A stretch of DNA of 64,000 nt from Daucus carota subsp. sativus (lineage: Eukaryota > Streptophyta > Magnoliopsida > Apiales > Apiaceae). Below, one piece after another: positions 10,791 through 22,523 of the stretch. Made by a program: the position numbers and the translations under genes. Every line of letters begins with the position of its first letter. Position 1 is the stretch's first letter. The notes beneath the pieces were generated by a model. It did no database searches. It was not told where the DNA came from and saw only the letters and a program-made list of their open reading frames with translations. Location of the stretch: positions 41,591,454 to 41,655,453 of the forward strand of contig NC_030389.2 of NCBI RefSeq assembly GCF_001625215.2. Reading direction: 5' to 3'.

Positions 10791-11190
10791 TTTGCTGGCA
10801 ACAGTATGCCAACATCATATTTCCTTTTAAACTTTTGTTTTTTTTGTTTCATTTAATTTTTTTTATTTCAAAATTTATTTTCAAGGACCCGGCATTTTCT
10901 TTGACTGGAATAAAATATTTAGTTACAGCTTATTTTTTGATATTAAAAATAATACATTTAGTACGAAAAATAACTAAGCATTTAATTATTTAAATATTTG
11001 TGCTGCTTGATTGTCGACATGTTAAAGTTGTGGCCATGGTGTATTGGTGTGAGATGATACGATTACGATATATGTGCACGGGAACGCAGCTCCTGAAATT
11101 GCTAGGAAAGATGGCAGGAGAGAGGAGACAGTGACTACGAGAGAGACAAACGAGGATGATATTCGACTGGTGAATATAAAGATAAAAGAG

Positions 11191-11379
11191 TTTGTCTAGT
11201 GTGCGCCCATGGGCACATGCTCAGCTCCAAATTCTATAAGTATGGTGGAGTTTGATTGGTGTGGTTGGTGAATTTACAGGGGGGTCCACCATTATAAAGA
11301 GATAGCAACCAATCAAAATTAATCAAATTTATAAATTTTGGTGCTTAGTGTGTGTCCATGGGCACACACTAGAAAAATC
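11191..11379. mobile_element. Palindromic MITE, family of 2556-2746
   Basis: Left arm TTTGTCTAGTGTGCGCCCAT, right arm ATGGGCACACACTAGAAAAA. The centre carries the GGGGGGTCCACCATTATAAA block shared with the element at 2556. Confidence 0.7.
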
Positions 11380-13130
11380 GAAGATAAAAAATCAAAGTGA
11401 TAGATCATGTTATGTGTTCCTTTATTTACCTCATGAAATTTTATAGAAAAATTTATATTTGATTTCATATCAAGAATCAAGCAACTTAAAATCGAAATTG
11501 GACAGACGCTAAATTATATCGTTGTTGAATCTTTCATTCTTGGAAAGACAACTAAGCGATTTGAAGATTATTTGAATATATCTACTCGTTTTCACCTAAT
11601 TGATTTTCACCCGATCGATTTGAAGATTATCTGAATGTATCTACTCGTCTTCACCTAATTGATTTTCACCTGAATGTTCTGAACAATCGATCATAGATGC
11701 CATTCATTAATAAACTTCAAACGGAATCAAACCCATGAAAATCATGCCGATTTATAACCTCGGTCATGGAGAACAACAAAAACACACCAAAACAAAAACC
11801 AACTCTGAGAAGAAGAGACTAACAAAACCCAAATAAATTGAGAACTTATTAAAAGGAAAACAAGATTTCAAACAAGAAAAGAAAAAAAGAGATCAAGGCT
11901 TTCAAACTGGTGAAAACCGATGAAATCCCCTCAAGAATCTATTTTTAATGGAGGTTAGGATTTGAGAGGGAGAGAGAGTTTTATATTGAGGGTTTTACTT
12001 TATAGATCCCTTTATTATAACTAAGAGATATTCCAACATTCTCATAAACACATATTTTTTCATAAAAACATTCTTATATTATTTTTGAATTTTATTTGGT
12101 GTTTCTTCATCCATAATTCAGTTTAACAATGATATTAAGTAAATTTTTGTATTTGAAGTACCGATCACTGTTTTTATAATTCATTAAGGTTACCCCAACT
12201 ATATACAGGATACTATAATATAATTTGTTGGTAAATATAAATCTCGCGAAAGGCATGAAGAAGAAGAGCCCTCAGTGTCGATGAAACTGGGCCACTTAAT
12301 TCCCCGTAAGTGCAAAGCGTGAAGTCCATTAAAAATGGGCAGCATTACCTGCATACAAGCTTCGTGTCAAGTTCTATTGATCTGCTCTCACAGTCTATTT
12401 ATCATAAGCGATATAAGGGTTGCGAAATGAAACTAGGGTCTTTTCAGGACTCTAGCGTTAATTATTATATCAAAAACAGTAACTCGTTGGATTGTTGGAG
12501 ATGAGTATCTGCCAGCACTAACACGGCTGCACAACATGCCTGTGCAGCTGCTTGGATTGTTGGAGATGAGTATTTGTCAGCACTATCACGACTGCACAAC
12601 ATGCCTGTGCAGCTCTTTGTTAGAGTTGCGCAACTATAGTCATTATAGTGTAACAGTCAGCGTTACGGTTCGAGTTAGGACTTAGAGAGATGTTGGCATC
12701 CCAACAGGTCTTTCAACAAAATCTTATTAGCGGAAATTTTTATGCATGAAATGATCATTATTATTGATAAGATCGAAATCAATAGAAATCTATCATCTAA
12801 CTAAAAAATGGTCCAGCAAATATATAAGATCGTATGAAATTGTATCTAGGTAAAAACGAAAAAAATTATATTTTAATATTATATTTTACGGCAGTACAAA
12901 ATGTCTAAATTAAAAGGAATCCTCTAACTTGAAGACGATTAAAGAAGCCGGTATAGGCGATGGTTTAATAAGGCATGTGATCGCCTAGCTGTTCCACATT
13001 GCAGGCACCACACAAGCTGCAACATAAAATAAGGGCAATGCAATCTGATCGCTTCGTTTTAATTGTGTATTGGTTTGGGTAGTTGGCTAAGTAAATAAAG
13101 AGGTGCTCTAGTAGAAGCAAAAGCACGTTA
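11380..13130. other. Intergenic, no gene recognised
   Basis: AT-rich, no supportable coding region. The only structure noted is the 65-bp tandem repeat at 12487-12616, listed separately. Confidence 0.3.
12487..12616. repeat. Tandem duplication, 65-bp unit
   Basis: Two direct copies (12487-12551 and 12552-12616), each beginning TTGGATTGTTGGAGATGAGT and containing GCACAACATGCCTGTGCAGC. They differ at a few positions. Confidence 0.85.
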
Positions 13131-13506
13131 GAGCAAGTCCAAGAGTGCCTCAAATTGATGTCCTAAGTTAAAATTTAGGGCATTTGTTCAAAAAGACTGC
13201 TCCAACAATGTCCTAGTGATGCCTTATATCACTAGGACAAATCTTTCAAGCCCTATTTTTGAGGCACTCTCTCTCCTTGCCCTATCCCATATTTTATAAT
13301 AAATTCCAATCAACACTCTCTTTCTCTCTCTACTTTATATTATATTTTAATGATGAAAATAAACTTTTAATAATAAAATATGAAACATATAGAGAAAATA
13401 AGGCACATTGTTGGAGTTGAAGTTAGTTGAATATGTCCTAAACCACTAGGACATAATTTTTTATATTATATTTAGGGCTTCAGCAAGGACACTGTTGGAC
13501 TTGCTC
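13131..13506. mobile_element. Harbinger-like MITE (GAGCAAGTCC terminus)
   Basis: Left end GAGCAAGTCCAAGAGTGCC; right end GACACTGTTGGACTTGCTC. It is flanked on both sides by TTA, the 3-bp target duplication typical of PIF/Harbinger elements. A second copy is at 15534-15904. Confidence 0.75.
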
Positions 13507-14037
13507 TTATAGTAGTAAAGTAGAATAATAAAGAGTATTTAAATTTATATGTCCAGGAGGCTGGCTTGGCTGGCTGGCTAAAAGTGGGAGGTTGGTAGCC
13601 AGCCATAATTGAATAGAGGGGATCAAAACCAAGCTTGTACTATGAATTTGCTCCCTCACTTTTCTCACCATCATTTTTTTTTTTTCATAGGCTCTATTCA
13701 AATATCTTGGCATACCATCTTTTTCCCCCTTCAAGATTTGACTCGTGGTCCTGCACTTGTACTTTTGCTAGCACACCTTCAACAAGAATGTACTCCCTTG
13801 TTCTTTTTTTTTTTTTTTTACTTATGTTTTGAAAAAATATTCTCTCTACTGAGATATGTTAGTCTCTTGATAATGTCATTATATATTGATTTGAATTTAT
13901 ATAAAATTTTCTTTTACGATCTTAAAAAATAAGGACACTATCTTCAAACATCATCTAGGGCACCCGAATCTTTAAGACTGGCCCTACTTATGTATTTATT
14001 AAACAATTTGATATTTAAATTTATGTTGATAAACTAA

Positions 14038-14704
14038 AGTTAATTAACAAAAATTGATAATATTTTATTAAATTAATTTCTAGATGTACTTAAAAAGGGA
14101 ACTAGATTTTATTTTTTATACTTAAAAAAATGCAGTTCTGAAACTTGCTTCCAATATATCCGAGGCTAAAAATAATAGTTTTTATTTTTAATATTTCTCA
14201 TCCAAAAATCTCAGATTTTAAAAAATGCAGTTTTGAAACTTGCTTCTAATATATCCGAAACTAAAAAAGATAATTTTTATTTTTGATATTTTTCATCCAA
14301 AAATTTCATAAAATGAGAAAAATAAAACGGAGGTCCATGAGAGGCTCCCCTCGCTTCTTAGTTAATTAACAAAAACTGATAATATTTTATTAAATTAATT
14401 TCTAGATGTACCAAAAAAGGTAACTAGATTTTATTTTTGATACTTTAAAAAATGTAGTTCTGAAACTTGCTTCCAATATAATATATCCGAAGCTAAAAAT
14501 AGTAGTTTTTATTTTTAATATTTCTCATCCAAAAATCCCAGATTTTAAAAAATGCAGTTTTGAAACTTGCTTCTAATATATCCGAAACTAAAAAAGATAA
14601 TTTTTATTTTTGATATTTTTCATCCAAAAATTTCAGAAAAGAGAAAAATAAAACTGAAGTCTATGAGAGGCGCTCCTCGCTTATTTTTTATATAAATATA
14701 TTGA
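14038..14704 (-). mobile_element. Tandemly duplicated Helitron 5' end (minus strand)
   Basis: Two direct copies of about 322 bp (14038-14359 and 14360-14681), each containing TCTAGATGTAC and GAAACTTGCTTC and ending in a CTCCCCTCGCTT or GCTCCTCGCTT stretch. On the minus strand the outer end reads TCAATATATTTATATAAA at 14704 and then AAGCGAGGAGCG. This is nearly the same as the 5' terminus of the Helitron at 53396 (TCAATATACTTATATAAA...AAGCGAGGGGCG). No hairpin-CTAG 3' end is recognisable, so this looks like a duplicated fragment. Confidence 0.6.
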
Positions 14705-15533
14705 TGATTGATTGATATTCCTGATATTAATAAAACTTAAAATTAATCGTTTATGAGGAGTCTAAAGAAAAATACCGGCACAAACATGAAATTACCAGTA
14801 ATCTTCACTGTTTTGTACTTTTGTTACTCTGATACGATTTAGTCAATATTTTTATTTTCTTAATAAGGTAAATCTGACCGAAATGATTGGTGCGTTAAAC
14901 GAATGCAAACTCTTTCCTCATTATTACACCTGCCATTTTGTCTCATAGTCATGGTCGTATATACTTCGTGATTCATTGTGAACGGCCCACTATATGAACA
15001 CTACCCCGGATTTTGCCTTCCGATTTTTTCATCTTTAAATAATTATTACTCCTATCGAGTGACCTATAAGAAAACTCTACACACGATGATCCCACGTAAT
15101 GATAAAATATAATACATTTTTCATGAAATATCTGAACTCGGCCGGACAATATATTCCGATTGAAAAACAAATAAATCAAGTTAAATAAATAATTATTTTA
15201 TTTATAGATCATTTAAAATACAAAATATAAATATTTTGTAAAATAAAAAAGATTACAATGATTCTTGAAAAATTCAATATGCACTATCTCTTAAGCTAGT
15301 AACATCACAACTAACCATCACTTTTAAAAGTCACAGAAACAAAAACTCTTGTAGTTATGTAGTATAAAAAATCTTTACAGAAATTTTCATAATATGAACG
15401 ATCTTTCATGATAAAATGTGAGTTTTTGTGATTTTTAACATTGGTATATGATCTTCCACTTTAGCGTAAAAAACATATCAAGCACCCAAAAGAGAACAAG
15501 CAAACACTCAAAAATTTGGATACAAGCAAGTCC
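14705..15533. other. Intergenic, no feature recognised
   Basis: AT-rich DNA without a supportable gene or repeat. Confidence 0.3.
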
Positions 15534-15904
15534 AACAGTGTCCTAGTTGGAGTGCTAAATATAATATAAAAAATTATGTCCCAGTAGTTTATGACATATT
15601 CTACTAATTTTAACTCCAACAATGTGCATTATTTTCATTATATGTTTAATATTTTATTATTAAAAGTTCACTTTCATTATTAAAACATAATATAAAATAG
15701 AGAGAGAAAGAGAGTGTTGGTAAGAATTTATTATAAAATATGAGATAGGGCAAGGAGAGAGTGCCTAAAAAATAAGGTTTGAATGGGTTGTCCTAGTGAA
15801 ATGGGGCATCACTAGGATATTGTTGAATCAAGTTTTTTCATCAAATGCCTTATATTATGACTTAGGACACTAAATAGGTCATAGGGCGACTGTTGGACTT
15901 GCTC
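15534..15904. mobile_element. Harbinger-like MITE, family of 13131-13506
   Basis: Left end AGCAAGTCCAACAGTGTCC; right end GACTGTTGGACTTGCTC, followed by TAA. Internal TTTTATTATTAAAAG and TAATATAAAATAGAGAGAGA match the first copy in inverted orientation. Confidence 0.7.
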
Positions 15905-16163
15905 TAACCATTCTCAAAAAAAAAAAGAAAAAAGAAGACTATTGAAGTAAAATAAGAACAAGATGGACTCTCGTTGAGAGAGAGGCGGCCGGCCGAGAAA
16001 TACCAAATAAATTTAAATAATCAAAAACGGGTGTTATTTTTCTCTTTCTTTTATCAAATCAAAAAAGAAAATCAAAAACTAAATAAAGTGAGCTCAATTA
16101 ATTTCACTATAAAATACTCAAATTATTTAATACAAAATATAAATACAAGTAAGAGGAGCGTGT

Positions 16164-16170
16164 TATAAAA
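16164..16170 (+). promoter_or_regulatory. TATA box of the lesion-inducing-like gene
   Basis: TATAAAA 117 bp upstream of the ATG at 16287. The leader that follows is rich in CT/AGAGA tracts, as in many highly expressed plant genes. Confidence 0.6.
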
Positions 16171-16286
16171 GGCCTCTGCATCTCCCTCTTCTCAAAACAG
16201 CGCCTCCCCTTGTTTTCTCTCAAACAACTCTTTCTTTTTTCACTCTTAGAGAGAGATTCTTGAGAGAGAAAGCTTCATCTTCATCA

Positions 16287-19157
16287 ATGGCGTTCCTGTC
16301 TTTCTTTGGCAGAGTTCTCTTCGTTTCTGTCTTCATTCTCTCCGCTTGGCAAGAGTATGCAGCCCCTTCTCTATCATCTCTCCCAGATCTCTCTCTCTAT
16401 ATACTTGTTTAGGCTTATATATTCATCAATTTTTTGTTGTTTTGTGTTAAATAGAGTAGTTGAATGGGTTTTTAGTACTAGATCTGATTAGGGTTTGGTG
16501 GATTTGCTGCTTGTTCAGTTGAATTTAAGTTTGAGTTTAGTTAGATTATGCTAACTGAGTGTAAAGTTTGTGTCTTTTTTGTTAGATTCATGTGGGTTTT
16601 TGTTGAATTCTGTTTTGAAAATGTGGGATTTGTTTCTTGATATGTCCTTTTTTTGAAATTTGACTTTGAGGGTTTCTACTTGGTATTTTTGATGGTGAGT
16701 TATCGAGTGTAGATCACATGAAGATTTGTTTGTCTGGCCTTTTTAGGGGATTTGGGATTCATGGGTGAGCAAAACATGTGATTAGTGCTTATCCTTTATC
16801 GAAGGATATTAGTTACAGTTGTAGATCACATGAGGTTGTGTTTGTTTGGTCTTTAAAGAGGTTTAGAATTGATGGATAAGTAATACACGTGATAAGTGTT
16901 TATCCAAGGATATTAGTTGTAGTTGTAGATCACGTGAAAGTTGTGTTTGTTTGGTGTTTATTGGGGTTTGAAATTGATTGGTGAGCGAACACACATGATT
17001 AGTGCTTATCGAAGGATAGTAATTAACTGGTGTTTATGTGACAGAATTTGTTGTGAAGAAGGGAATATTATGATGGTTAAAAGTTTGATTATTTAGAAGC
17101 AGGATTTGCAATAAAATTAGATGTGATCTTATGTTATTAAATAACAGCTATATATATATGTATGAATGCATGTATGTATTGTGTAATAGGCAACATGTTC
17201 TTTATTTAGTTAACTGATTTCCTGACTAATTTGGTTCTATATTGGCCATCGGAGTGATATGTTGTTATTGATATGTTTCTCCTTGCCGGGACATTGGTAG
17301 TTTCCTAACCCCTCCCCTATCTTTCTGTGAATGTGTACATTTCTATGGATGGAGGTTGTTGAGTGACTTGTGGGCGTGTTTATGCTTTCAAAGATTATTG
17401 ACTTGTACATCTTATTGTTGTTTTATTACCATGGAAACTAGGATGCAGGGTTTATTTTGTGGCTTGCAGAGAATATTTACATTAGATATCTGGTCGTTTA
17501 TTTGTTGAAATTGAAATAATATATTAATTTGGGAACATGTTATATTAATGTGTTATGTATGATTTTATAATTGTATAAGACCATATAGCATCACTTGTTA
17601 ATTGTATGTAGGCATAGTGGATGAGTTCTTAAATGGGCATCAGAACTTATATTACGTTCGGAATTGTGAATAGTTTGTAAATTTGACTAACCTGGTTTCT
17701 CTGTAACAGCAAGATCTCTGATCTTAGTGTCGTGACTTGTGAAAATGCAAGTATTAGTCACTGAATCACACACACACACACAAGCATTCTTGTTTTATGG
17801 TTTTTAAAATTAGCTTATGTGTTCACGTACGTCTTTGATTTTGTTTGTTGTCCCTGATCACTTACTAGTTATTAGGTAATTACAAACCTCATTCTAGTTT
17901 AGCTTAATTGAAGATTTTTATAGTTTGTCTATACATATGGTAGAGCATCAGTTGGAATTTAATTATGATATCAGTCATATTATTACATATAATAAGCTTT
18001 TCAAACTATGTCTTCATAGCAACACATGCCATCTCTCTGTAAATTAATAGTAACTGGATTTGCAGTGGATTAGTACATTAGTTTCACCAGAAAAGTGTTG
18101 ATTGCTCTGCCTAGAATAATGATGTAGAGCTATTAAAAGCCATTATGCATGGTAGTGCTCATGTCATTCTAATGCTGTTAGATTGAGCGATGTGTGATGA
18201 TCCTAGACCCCAGATCTATATGAGGTGTTTTACTGGTTGTAAAATTTTTCATTTTCGGGTGTATAAGAACTTCAAGTGTAATATTCCATGATTGAATATG
18301 CATATATGTCTTTCTCATGTTCAGGTATATGTTCCTGTGTATAAGAACTGCAAGTGCAATATTTATGTATATTAGAACTGCAAGTTTGGTATTTTATAAT
18401 TGAATATGCATATTAGGGATTCTTGGGTTTATGTTTGTCTCCCTCTTTGTAGGTTTCAAGACTTTGGTGAAGATGGGGGAGCAGCTGCAAAGTCCCTTTC
18501 CCCAAAATTCCATACTGCCTCAAAGCATTTCACCACCCGTACGGGGCTGAAAGTGCCAGATTTTGAAGTAAGATTTTGTTCAACATCTTGTTGTAGCAAT
18601 CCTGTAGGCCTGAGTTGTAGGTTTCTTTAATTGTTGTCACAAGCGCAGTAACCGGAACCATATTCCTTTTACAGATCAAAATAGCAGTTGCTGCAGTGAT
18701 TGCCTTCAAGGGTGTTGGAGGGCTTCTATTTATCTTTGGCAGTACTATTGGGGCAACTCTTTTGGTAAGTAAATTGTGTGCTTGTATTTTGCCTCCTAGC
18801 TGAGTTTGAAACTAATAAGACGCCTTACTTAGTGTTTGTTGTTTTTTTAGCTTGTGCAACAGGCATTTGTGACACCAATCTTATATGACTTCTATAACTA
18901 CGATCTTGACAAAGCAGAATTTGCTCAACTTTTCGTGAAGTTCACTCAGGCTAGTAGAAACTAAATCTATAGCTTGTTTTTTGATGTTCAACTTGATTAT
19001 ATCAAAAGCCTGAATCTGTACATTCTCATTACAAATTATTGTTCTTTTTCAGAATTTAGCTCTTTTTGGGGCACTTCTGTTTTTCATCGGAATGAAGAAT
19101 TCATTGCCCAGGAGGACAATCAAGAAAAAGGTGGCCACGAAAAGCAAGACTAATTAA
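16287..19157 (+). CDS. HR-like lesion-inducing (HRLI) protein, DoxX-like membrane protein
   Basis: Five exons, assigned from splice sites and homology: 16287-16354, 18453-18567, 18675-18764, 18851-18949, 19053-19157. They join to a 158-residue protein, the family's normal length. Recognisable pieces are MAFLSFFGRVLFVSVFILSA (N-terminal membrane segment), FKGVGGLLFIFGSTIGATLL (second hydrophobic segment), TPILYDFYNYD, and LFVKFTQNLALFGALLFFIG ahead of a Lys-rich C-terminus ending KKKVATKSKTN. The first intron is 2.1 kb. Introns 1-3 have GT-AG borders. Intron 4 appears to use a GC donor (CAG then GCTAGT at 18950). A GT donor at 18954 with an AG at 19059 would also stay in frame but gives a poorer match (TQATLFGALL). 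The family is annotated from its association with hypersensitive-like lesions. Molecular function is not established; small multi-pass membrane protein. Confidence 0.85.
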
Positions 19158-19920
19158 AGAAGAAATGAATGGTATAAGATGTGGAACCTGCAACTTTTAT
19201 GTTCCTGAATTGCCAGGACATTTTTGTATCCATATATTAGGCCGAGGCTTTCTCTTTTGCAATTGTATTCTAATTCTGTTACGAAATAGTACACGTCTCT
19301 TCTCTTTTTTATTTTTAGTCCAGGTTCAAAAATATTCCTAGACAGATTTAAATATTATAATTTGAATTTTAGAGATTGTCTTCATCAATTATTTCAGTAT
19401 TTTGTTCTGAATTTGAGATGTGTTTTCACTTGTTAACAACTCAGGGATGAAAATCTCTGATCAAAATAAGTGCATTGCCTCTTAAAAATAATAAATGTTC
19501 TATAAGAGGTCTAGAGTTATCCCTCTACACTCAATATCATCATTAACTAAAATAACTAGCTAATGATCCTTCAAGCAAAGGGATGTTGAAATATATTATG
19601 ATCCTTGGTTTTTCTTTAACACCTATTTTGGAGAATTTATTACCAAATAGAATGTGGAAATTATTCCTTTAAAATTTTAGGAGAACCAAAAACTGATAAA
19701 ATAGTGTGGGGATTATTTTCAGAAGTGAAATTATAAGGTACATCATACATGTGAGGAAACTTTGAGCCGAGGAGAGGGAGTGGTTGAAACAAGGGACTAT
19801 CAAACAAAGGTGGCTTCAGGCTTGAATGATAGATGCAGAAGTTGATTAATACAGTACCTAACTTGCCCCTGGTGACCAACAACAAATAGATCTTGGTGTA
19901 TTTTTTATTTTTTTTATATA
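19158..19920. other. 3' flank and intergenic spacer
   Basis: No gene recognised. It should include the 3' untranslated region of the upstream gene. Confidence 0.3.
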
Positions 19921-20098
19921 TAATAAGGTGTCTGGGCCAGCTTTCGCGCACCTCGACTAATCCGGAGAACTGTTAGCACACTAGTACCCACCAAATATGA
20001 CAGTCCACTTACTTCCGTGCCTTCCAGTGAAATCGAACTTATGATCTTGGAGTGGTAAGCTCCTAAAGTCACGGTCTCAATCAACTGGAATTTGATGG
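19921..20098 (-). mobile_element. tRNA-derived SINE
   Basis: Read on the minus strand it begins CCAGTTGATTGAGACCGTGA (A-box-like). It has ATAAGTTCGATTTC (B-box-like) about 40 bases later, and ends in GCTGGCCCAGACACC followed by an AT-rich tail (19895-19925 on the plus strand). This head, body and tail order is that of plant SINEs. No coding capacity; short frames across it are fortuitous. Confidence 0.6.
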
Positions 20099-20325
20099 CA
20101 TGACATTTCAGACCAGTCTGAAAAAAATATGCTGATTGTTTCCTGTTAGTGTTACAAGTTAATACCAACACAATGTTTAACCATTCAATAAACTTATAAG
20201 TGATGACAAACCTTTTTTGTTTAAATACATTACATAATCAGGAGATGTAATTGTAGGACATATAGATCAAGTTCCTATCATTTTCTTCTATCCGAGCCTC
20301 TAAAGAGTAGTATTCCTCCCATGTT

Positions 20326-21675
20326 TTATTTCTTTCTTATTCTGTCCACTCTCTCAAGAACTCCTCTCACTGCTATATCAAATGCATCTTCAAGGGTGTC
20401 TAAACTAGACCGAGGATCTGCATAAATTATGCGCGGAATCAAGCCTATGACCTCTTCCCTCATGCTCCTCACCTGGCTTCTTGATATGCCTTTCAGAATC
20501 CTCTCAATACTTTCTGGCTCCTGTCTGACTTTCTCCTCAGGTATATACACCGAGTACCTTGAATAATTCTGCGGTAAATGCCATTTGTACTGTATGTAAG
20601 CCGACTTTGGATTGAAGAACACGGGAATGCACCCTGCTAAAATTGAGTCAAATGTTGATCTCCTAGTAGCCGTGTCACCAGAAGGCTGCAAACAGAACTT
20701 GGACCTCTGAAGCATACTAATGACATTAACTGGATTTTTGCAGTTTTTGACTCTGCAATTGTAAAAATTGCAGTACTCCCCTGAAACTAAACACTGGTCT
20801 ATGATCATACTCCGAATAGATTGTTCAGACTTTGGGCGTGAAGCACCCACAAACGCGTACAAGTATGGCCTTTTAGCCTTCTTCACCTTGCTTTGCCATT
20901 GGAATACCTCAGAGTCGCGGCTAGGATGGAAGTAAGTAGGATATGGTATTGCATACTCATTCTTGCTCCATCGCTTGGACTCGGGCACAAGAATTGTCAT
21001 GTTCTTAGTTTCAGACAACTCTAACAAAACATTCCCCCAACCTGACTGATTATCCCCAAGTCTATGAAAATCCCACGTAGTCCGCCCTGAAACAAAGAAA
21101 TGATCTTGGCCCTGCATCCTTTTCCATTCTTTTTTCGACGTTAGCCATTTCACCAATTCAATAGAATTGGAATCTCTCTTAAAATCTGGATCATCCCTCA
21201 GGTATCGAAGCAGGTCGAGACCAGGATAAAATGGCACAAAAATCGCGGATGCCAATGCAGACTCATTTGTCAAGCACTTGTACATTTTCATTCTGCTATG
21301 AAAAATGATTTCTAACACGAATTGATACGTGGCATACCAGCTTCTGTTCTGCAGAATGTCACCAGAGTCCGTAGTTTCCAGGCCTAGACCGAAATTCGAT
21401 AAGAAATCACACTGCTCAGACCACCTAAAACGTGCCGAACAATTTTTTAAAAAATCAACATTGAATTTACTAGGAAGATCATGAACATAAATGTACCGAC
21501 CAACGCACTGATCAAAGTGTTCAGTGTCGAATCCTTTGGCCATATTCGTGTCGAAAGGCTGATTATAGAGTAAAAAAAACGAGTGATGAGTGAAAAATGC
21601 TAGACCACAGAGGCTGAGGAACAGGAACCAGACCGGTTTGTTGCAGAATTTTGTTGTCAGTGTATAAATCTCCAT
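20326..21675 (-). CDS. GT47 exostosin-family glycosyltransferase, xyloglucan galactosyltransferase-like (copy 1)
   Basis: Single-exon frame; the ATG at 21675 gives 449 residues and aligns with the start of its paralogue at 26180. A longer frame upstream relies on a GTG and is not adopted. It is a type II Golgi membrane protein pattern: short cytosolic end, then a hydrophobic anchor at about 14-36 (PVWFLFLSLCGLAFF), then a lumenal domain beginning GRYIYVHDLPSKFN. The exostosin/GT47 core includes FDSILAGCIPVFF and LQPSGDTATRRSTFDS. Relatives (MUR3, XLT2, GT17-GT19 types) add galactose to xyloglucan; the exact acceptor is not readable. Compared with copy 2 the C-terminus is about 27 residues shorter, stopping at RVDRIRKK. 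The remaining tail homology is visible out of frame downstream. Confidence 0.85.
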   Translation of the reverse strand: MEIYTLTTKFCNKPVWFLFLSLCGLAFFTHHSFFLLYNQPFDTNMAKGFDTEHFDQCVGRYIYVHDLPSKFNVDFLKNCSARFRWSEQCDFLSNFGLGLETTDSGDILQNRSWYATYQFVLEIIFHSRMKMYKCLTNESALASAIFVPFYPGLDLLRYLRDDPDFKRDSNSIELVKWLTSKKEWKRMQGQDHFFVSGRTTWDFHRLGDNQSGWGNVLLELSETKNMTILVPESKRWSKNEYAIPYPTYFHPSRDSEVFQWQSKVKKAKRPYLYAFVGASRPKSEQSIRSMIIDQCLVSGEYCNFYNCRVKNCKNPVNVISMLQRSKFCLQPSGDTATRRSTFDSILAGCIPVFFNPKSAYIQYKWHLPQNYSRYSVYIPEEKVRQEPESIERILKGISRSQVRSMREEVIGLIPRIIYADPRSSLDTLEDAFDIAVRGVLERVDRIRKK

Positions 21676-21804
21676 CTGAAATTTGTTTGGTCTGATCATT
21701 AAACTTGGGTGCACTAAATTTTACAATTGGAATCTCTTGTTAGTGGGGGTCCCACTGCACCCTCTATGTTTCAAATCCTCACCTACCTCTGGTGACTTAT
21801 GAAA

Positions 21805-22052
21805 TACTCCATCTGTTTTGAAATATAAGTCGCTTGACTTTTTTGCACGTATTTTTAAATCCTTTGACCACATAATAAAAATGATTGTTTTCAAAATTTT
21901 CTCTTTTTCAATTAAAATATATGATTGATATTATTATTCGGAAAAAGAAAATTTCAAAAACAATGATTCTAAGCATGCGGTCAAAAGACTTAAAAATACG
22001 TGCAAAAAAGTCAAACGACCTATATTTCAAAACTTTCAAAACGGAGGGAGTA
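21805..22052. mobile_element. Stowaway-like MITE, family shared with 56145-56386
   Basis: Left end TACTCCATCTGTTTTGAAAT; right end AAAACGGAGGGAGTA. Arms carry AAATATAAGTCGCTTGACTT and its complement. The same sequence (AAATATAAGTCGTTTGACTT) is in the element at 56145. It lies 130 bp upstream of the GT47 copy 1 start and may overlap its promoter. Confidence 0.8.
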
Positions 22053-22523
22053 GTACCATGTTAAAATGTCACTTCGCTTATAAGTACCCGTCTCTACTTA
22101 TTTCACTTCTCACACACTTGCCTCATTTTAGACGCAGCTCTCTCTGTTTTCGTGTTTTGGAGCTCTTATATTTGTTGCTCAATCAAAATCTGGTAAATAT
22201 CTCAGTTTGGGCAGTTTCTGAACAACTAGTCTGATATCAAAAATAATTAGTTGGAAGAATGGAGTAACAATGATGACAATAAAGATGGTTATGTCCGAGG
22301 TGAATCTAGTAAGAGGCATTGCTAGAACACACGTTTCTCTTAACTTTTTTTTTTTTTTCATTTTTTCAATATTTTAAATTTTATAAACTTATATTAGTAT
22401 CTCAGAAATTTGAAAATATATAAATATTTTTTTTGAAAATTTATTCAGTGCATCCGCCATCCGAGGAAATTCCTCGTGAATCCGCCTGTGGTTGTGTCCG
22501 AATCTATCGGTGATCATATAATA

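Noticed and set aside
13609-13932. 107-codon frame with long Phe runs
   Set aside because: Generated by poly-T tracts; not protein-like.
21676-21714. Longer start for GT47 copy 1
   Set aside because: It depends on a GTG start; the ATG at 21675 aligns with the paralogue.
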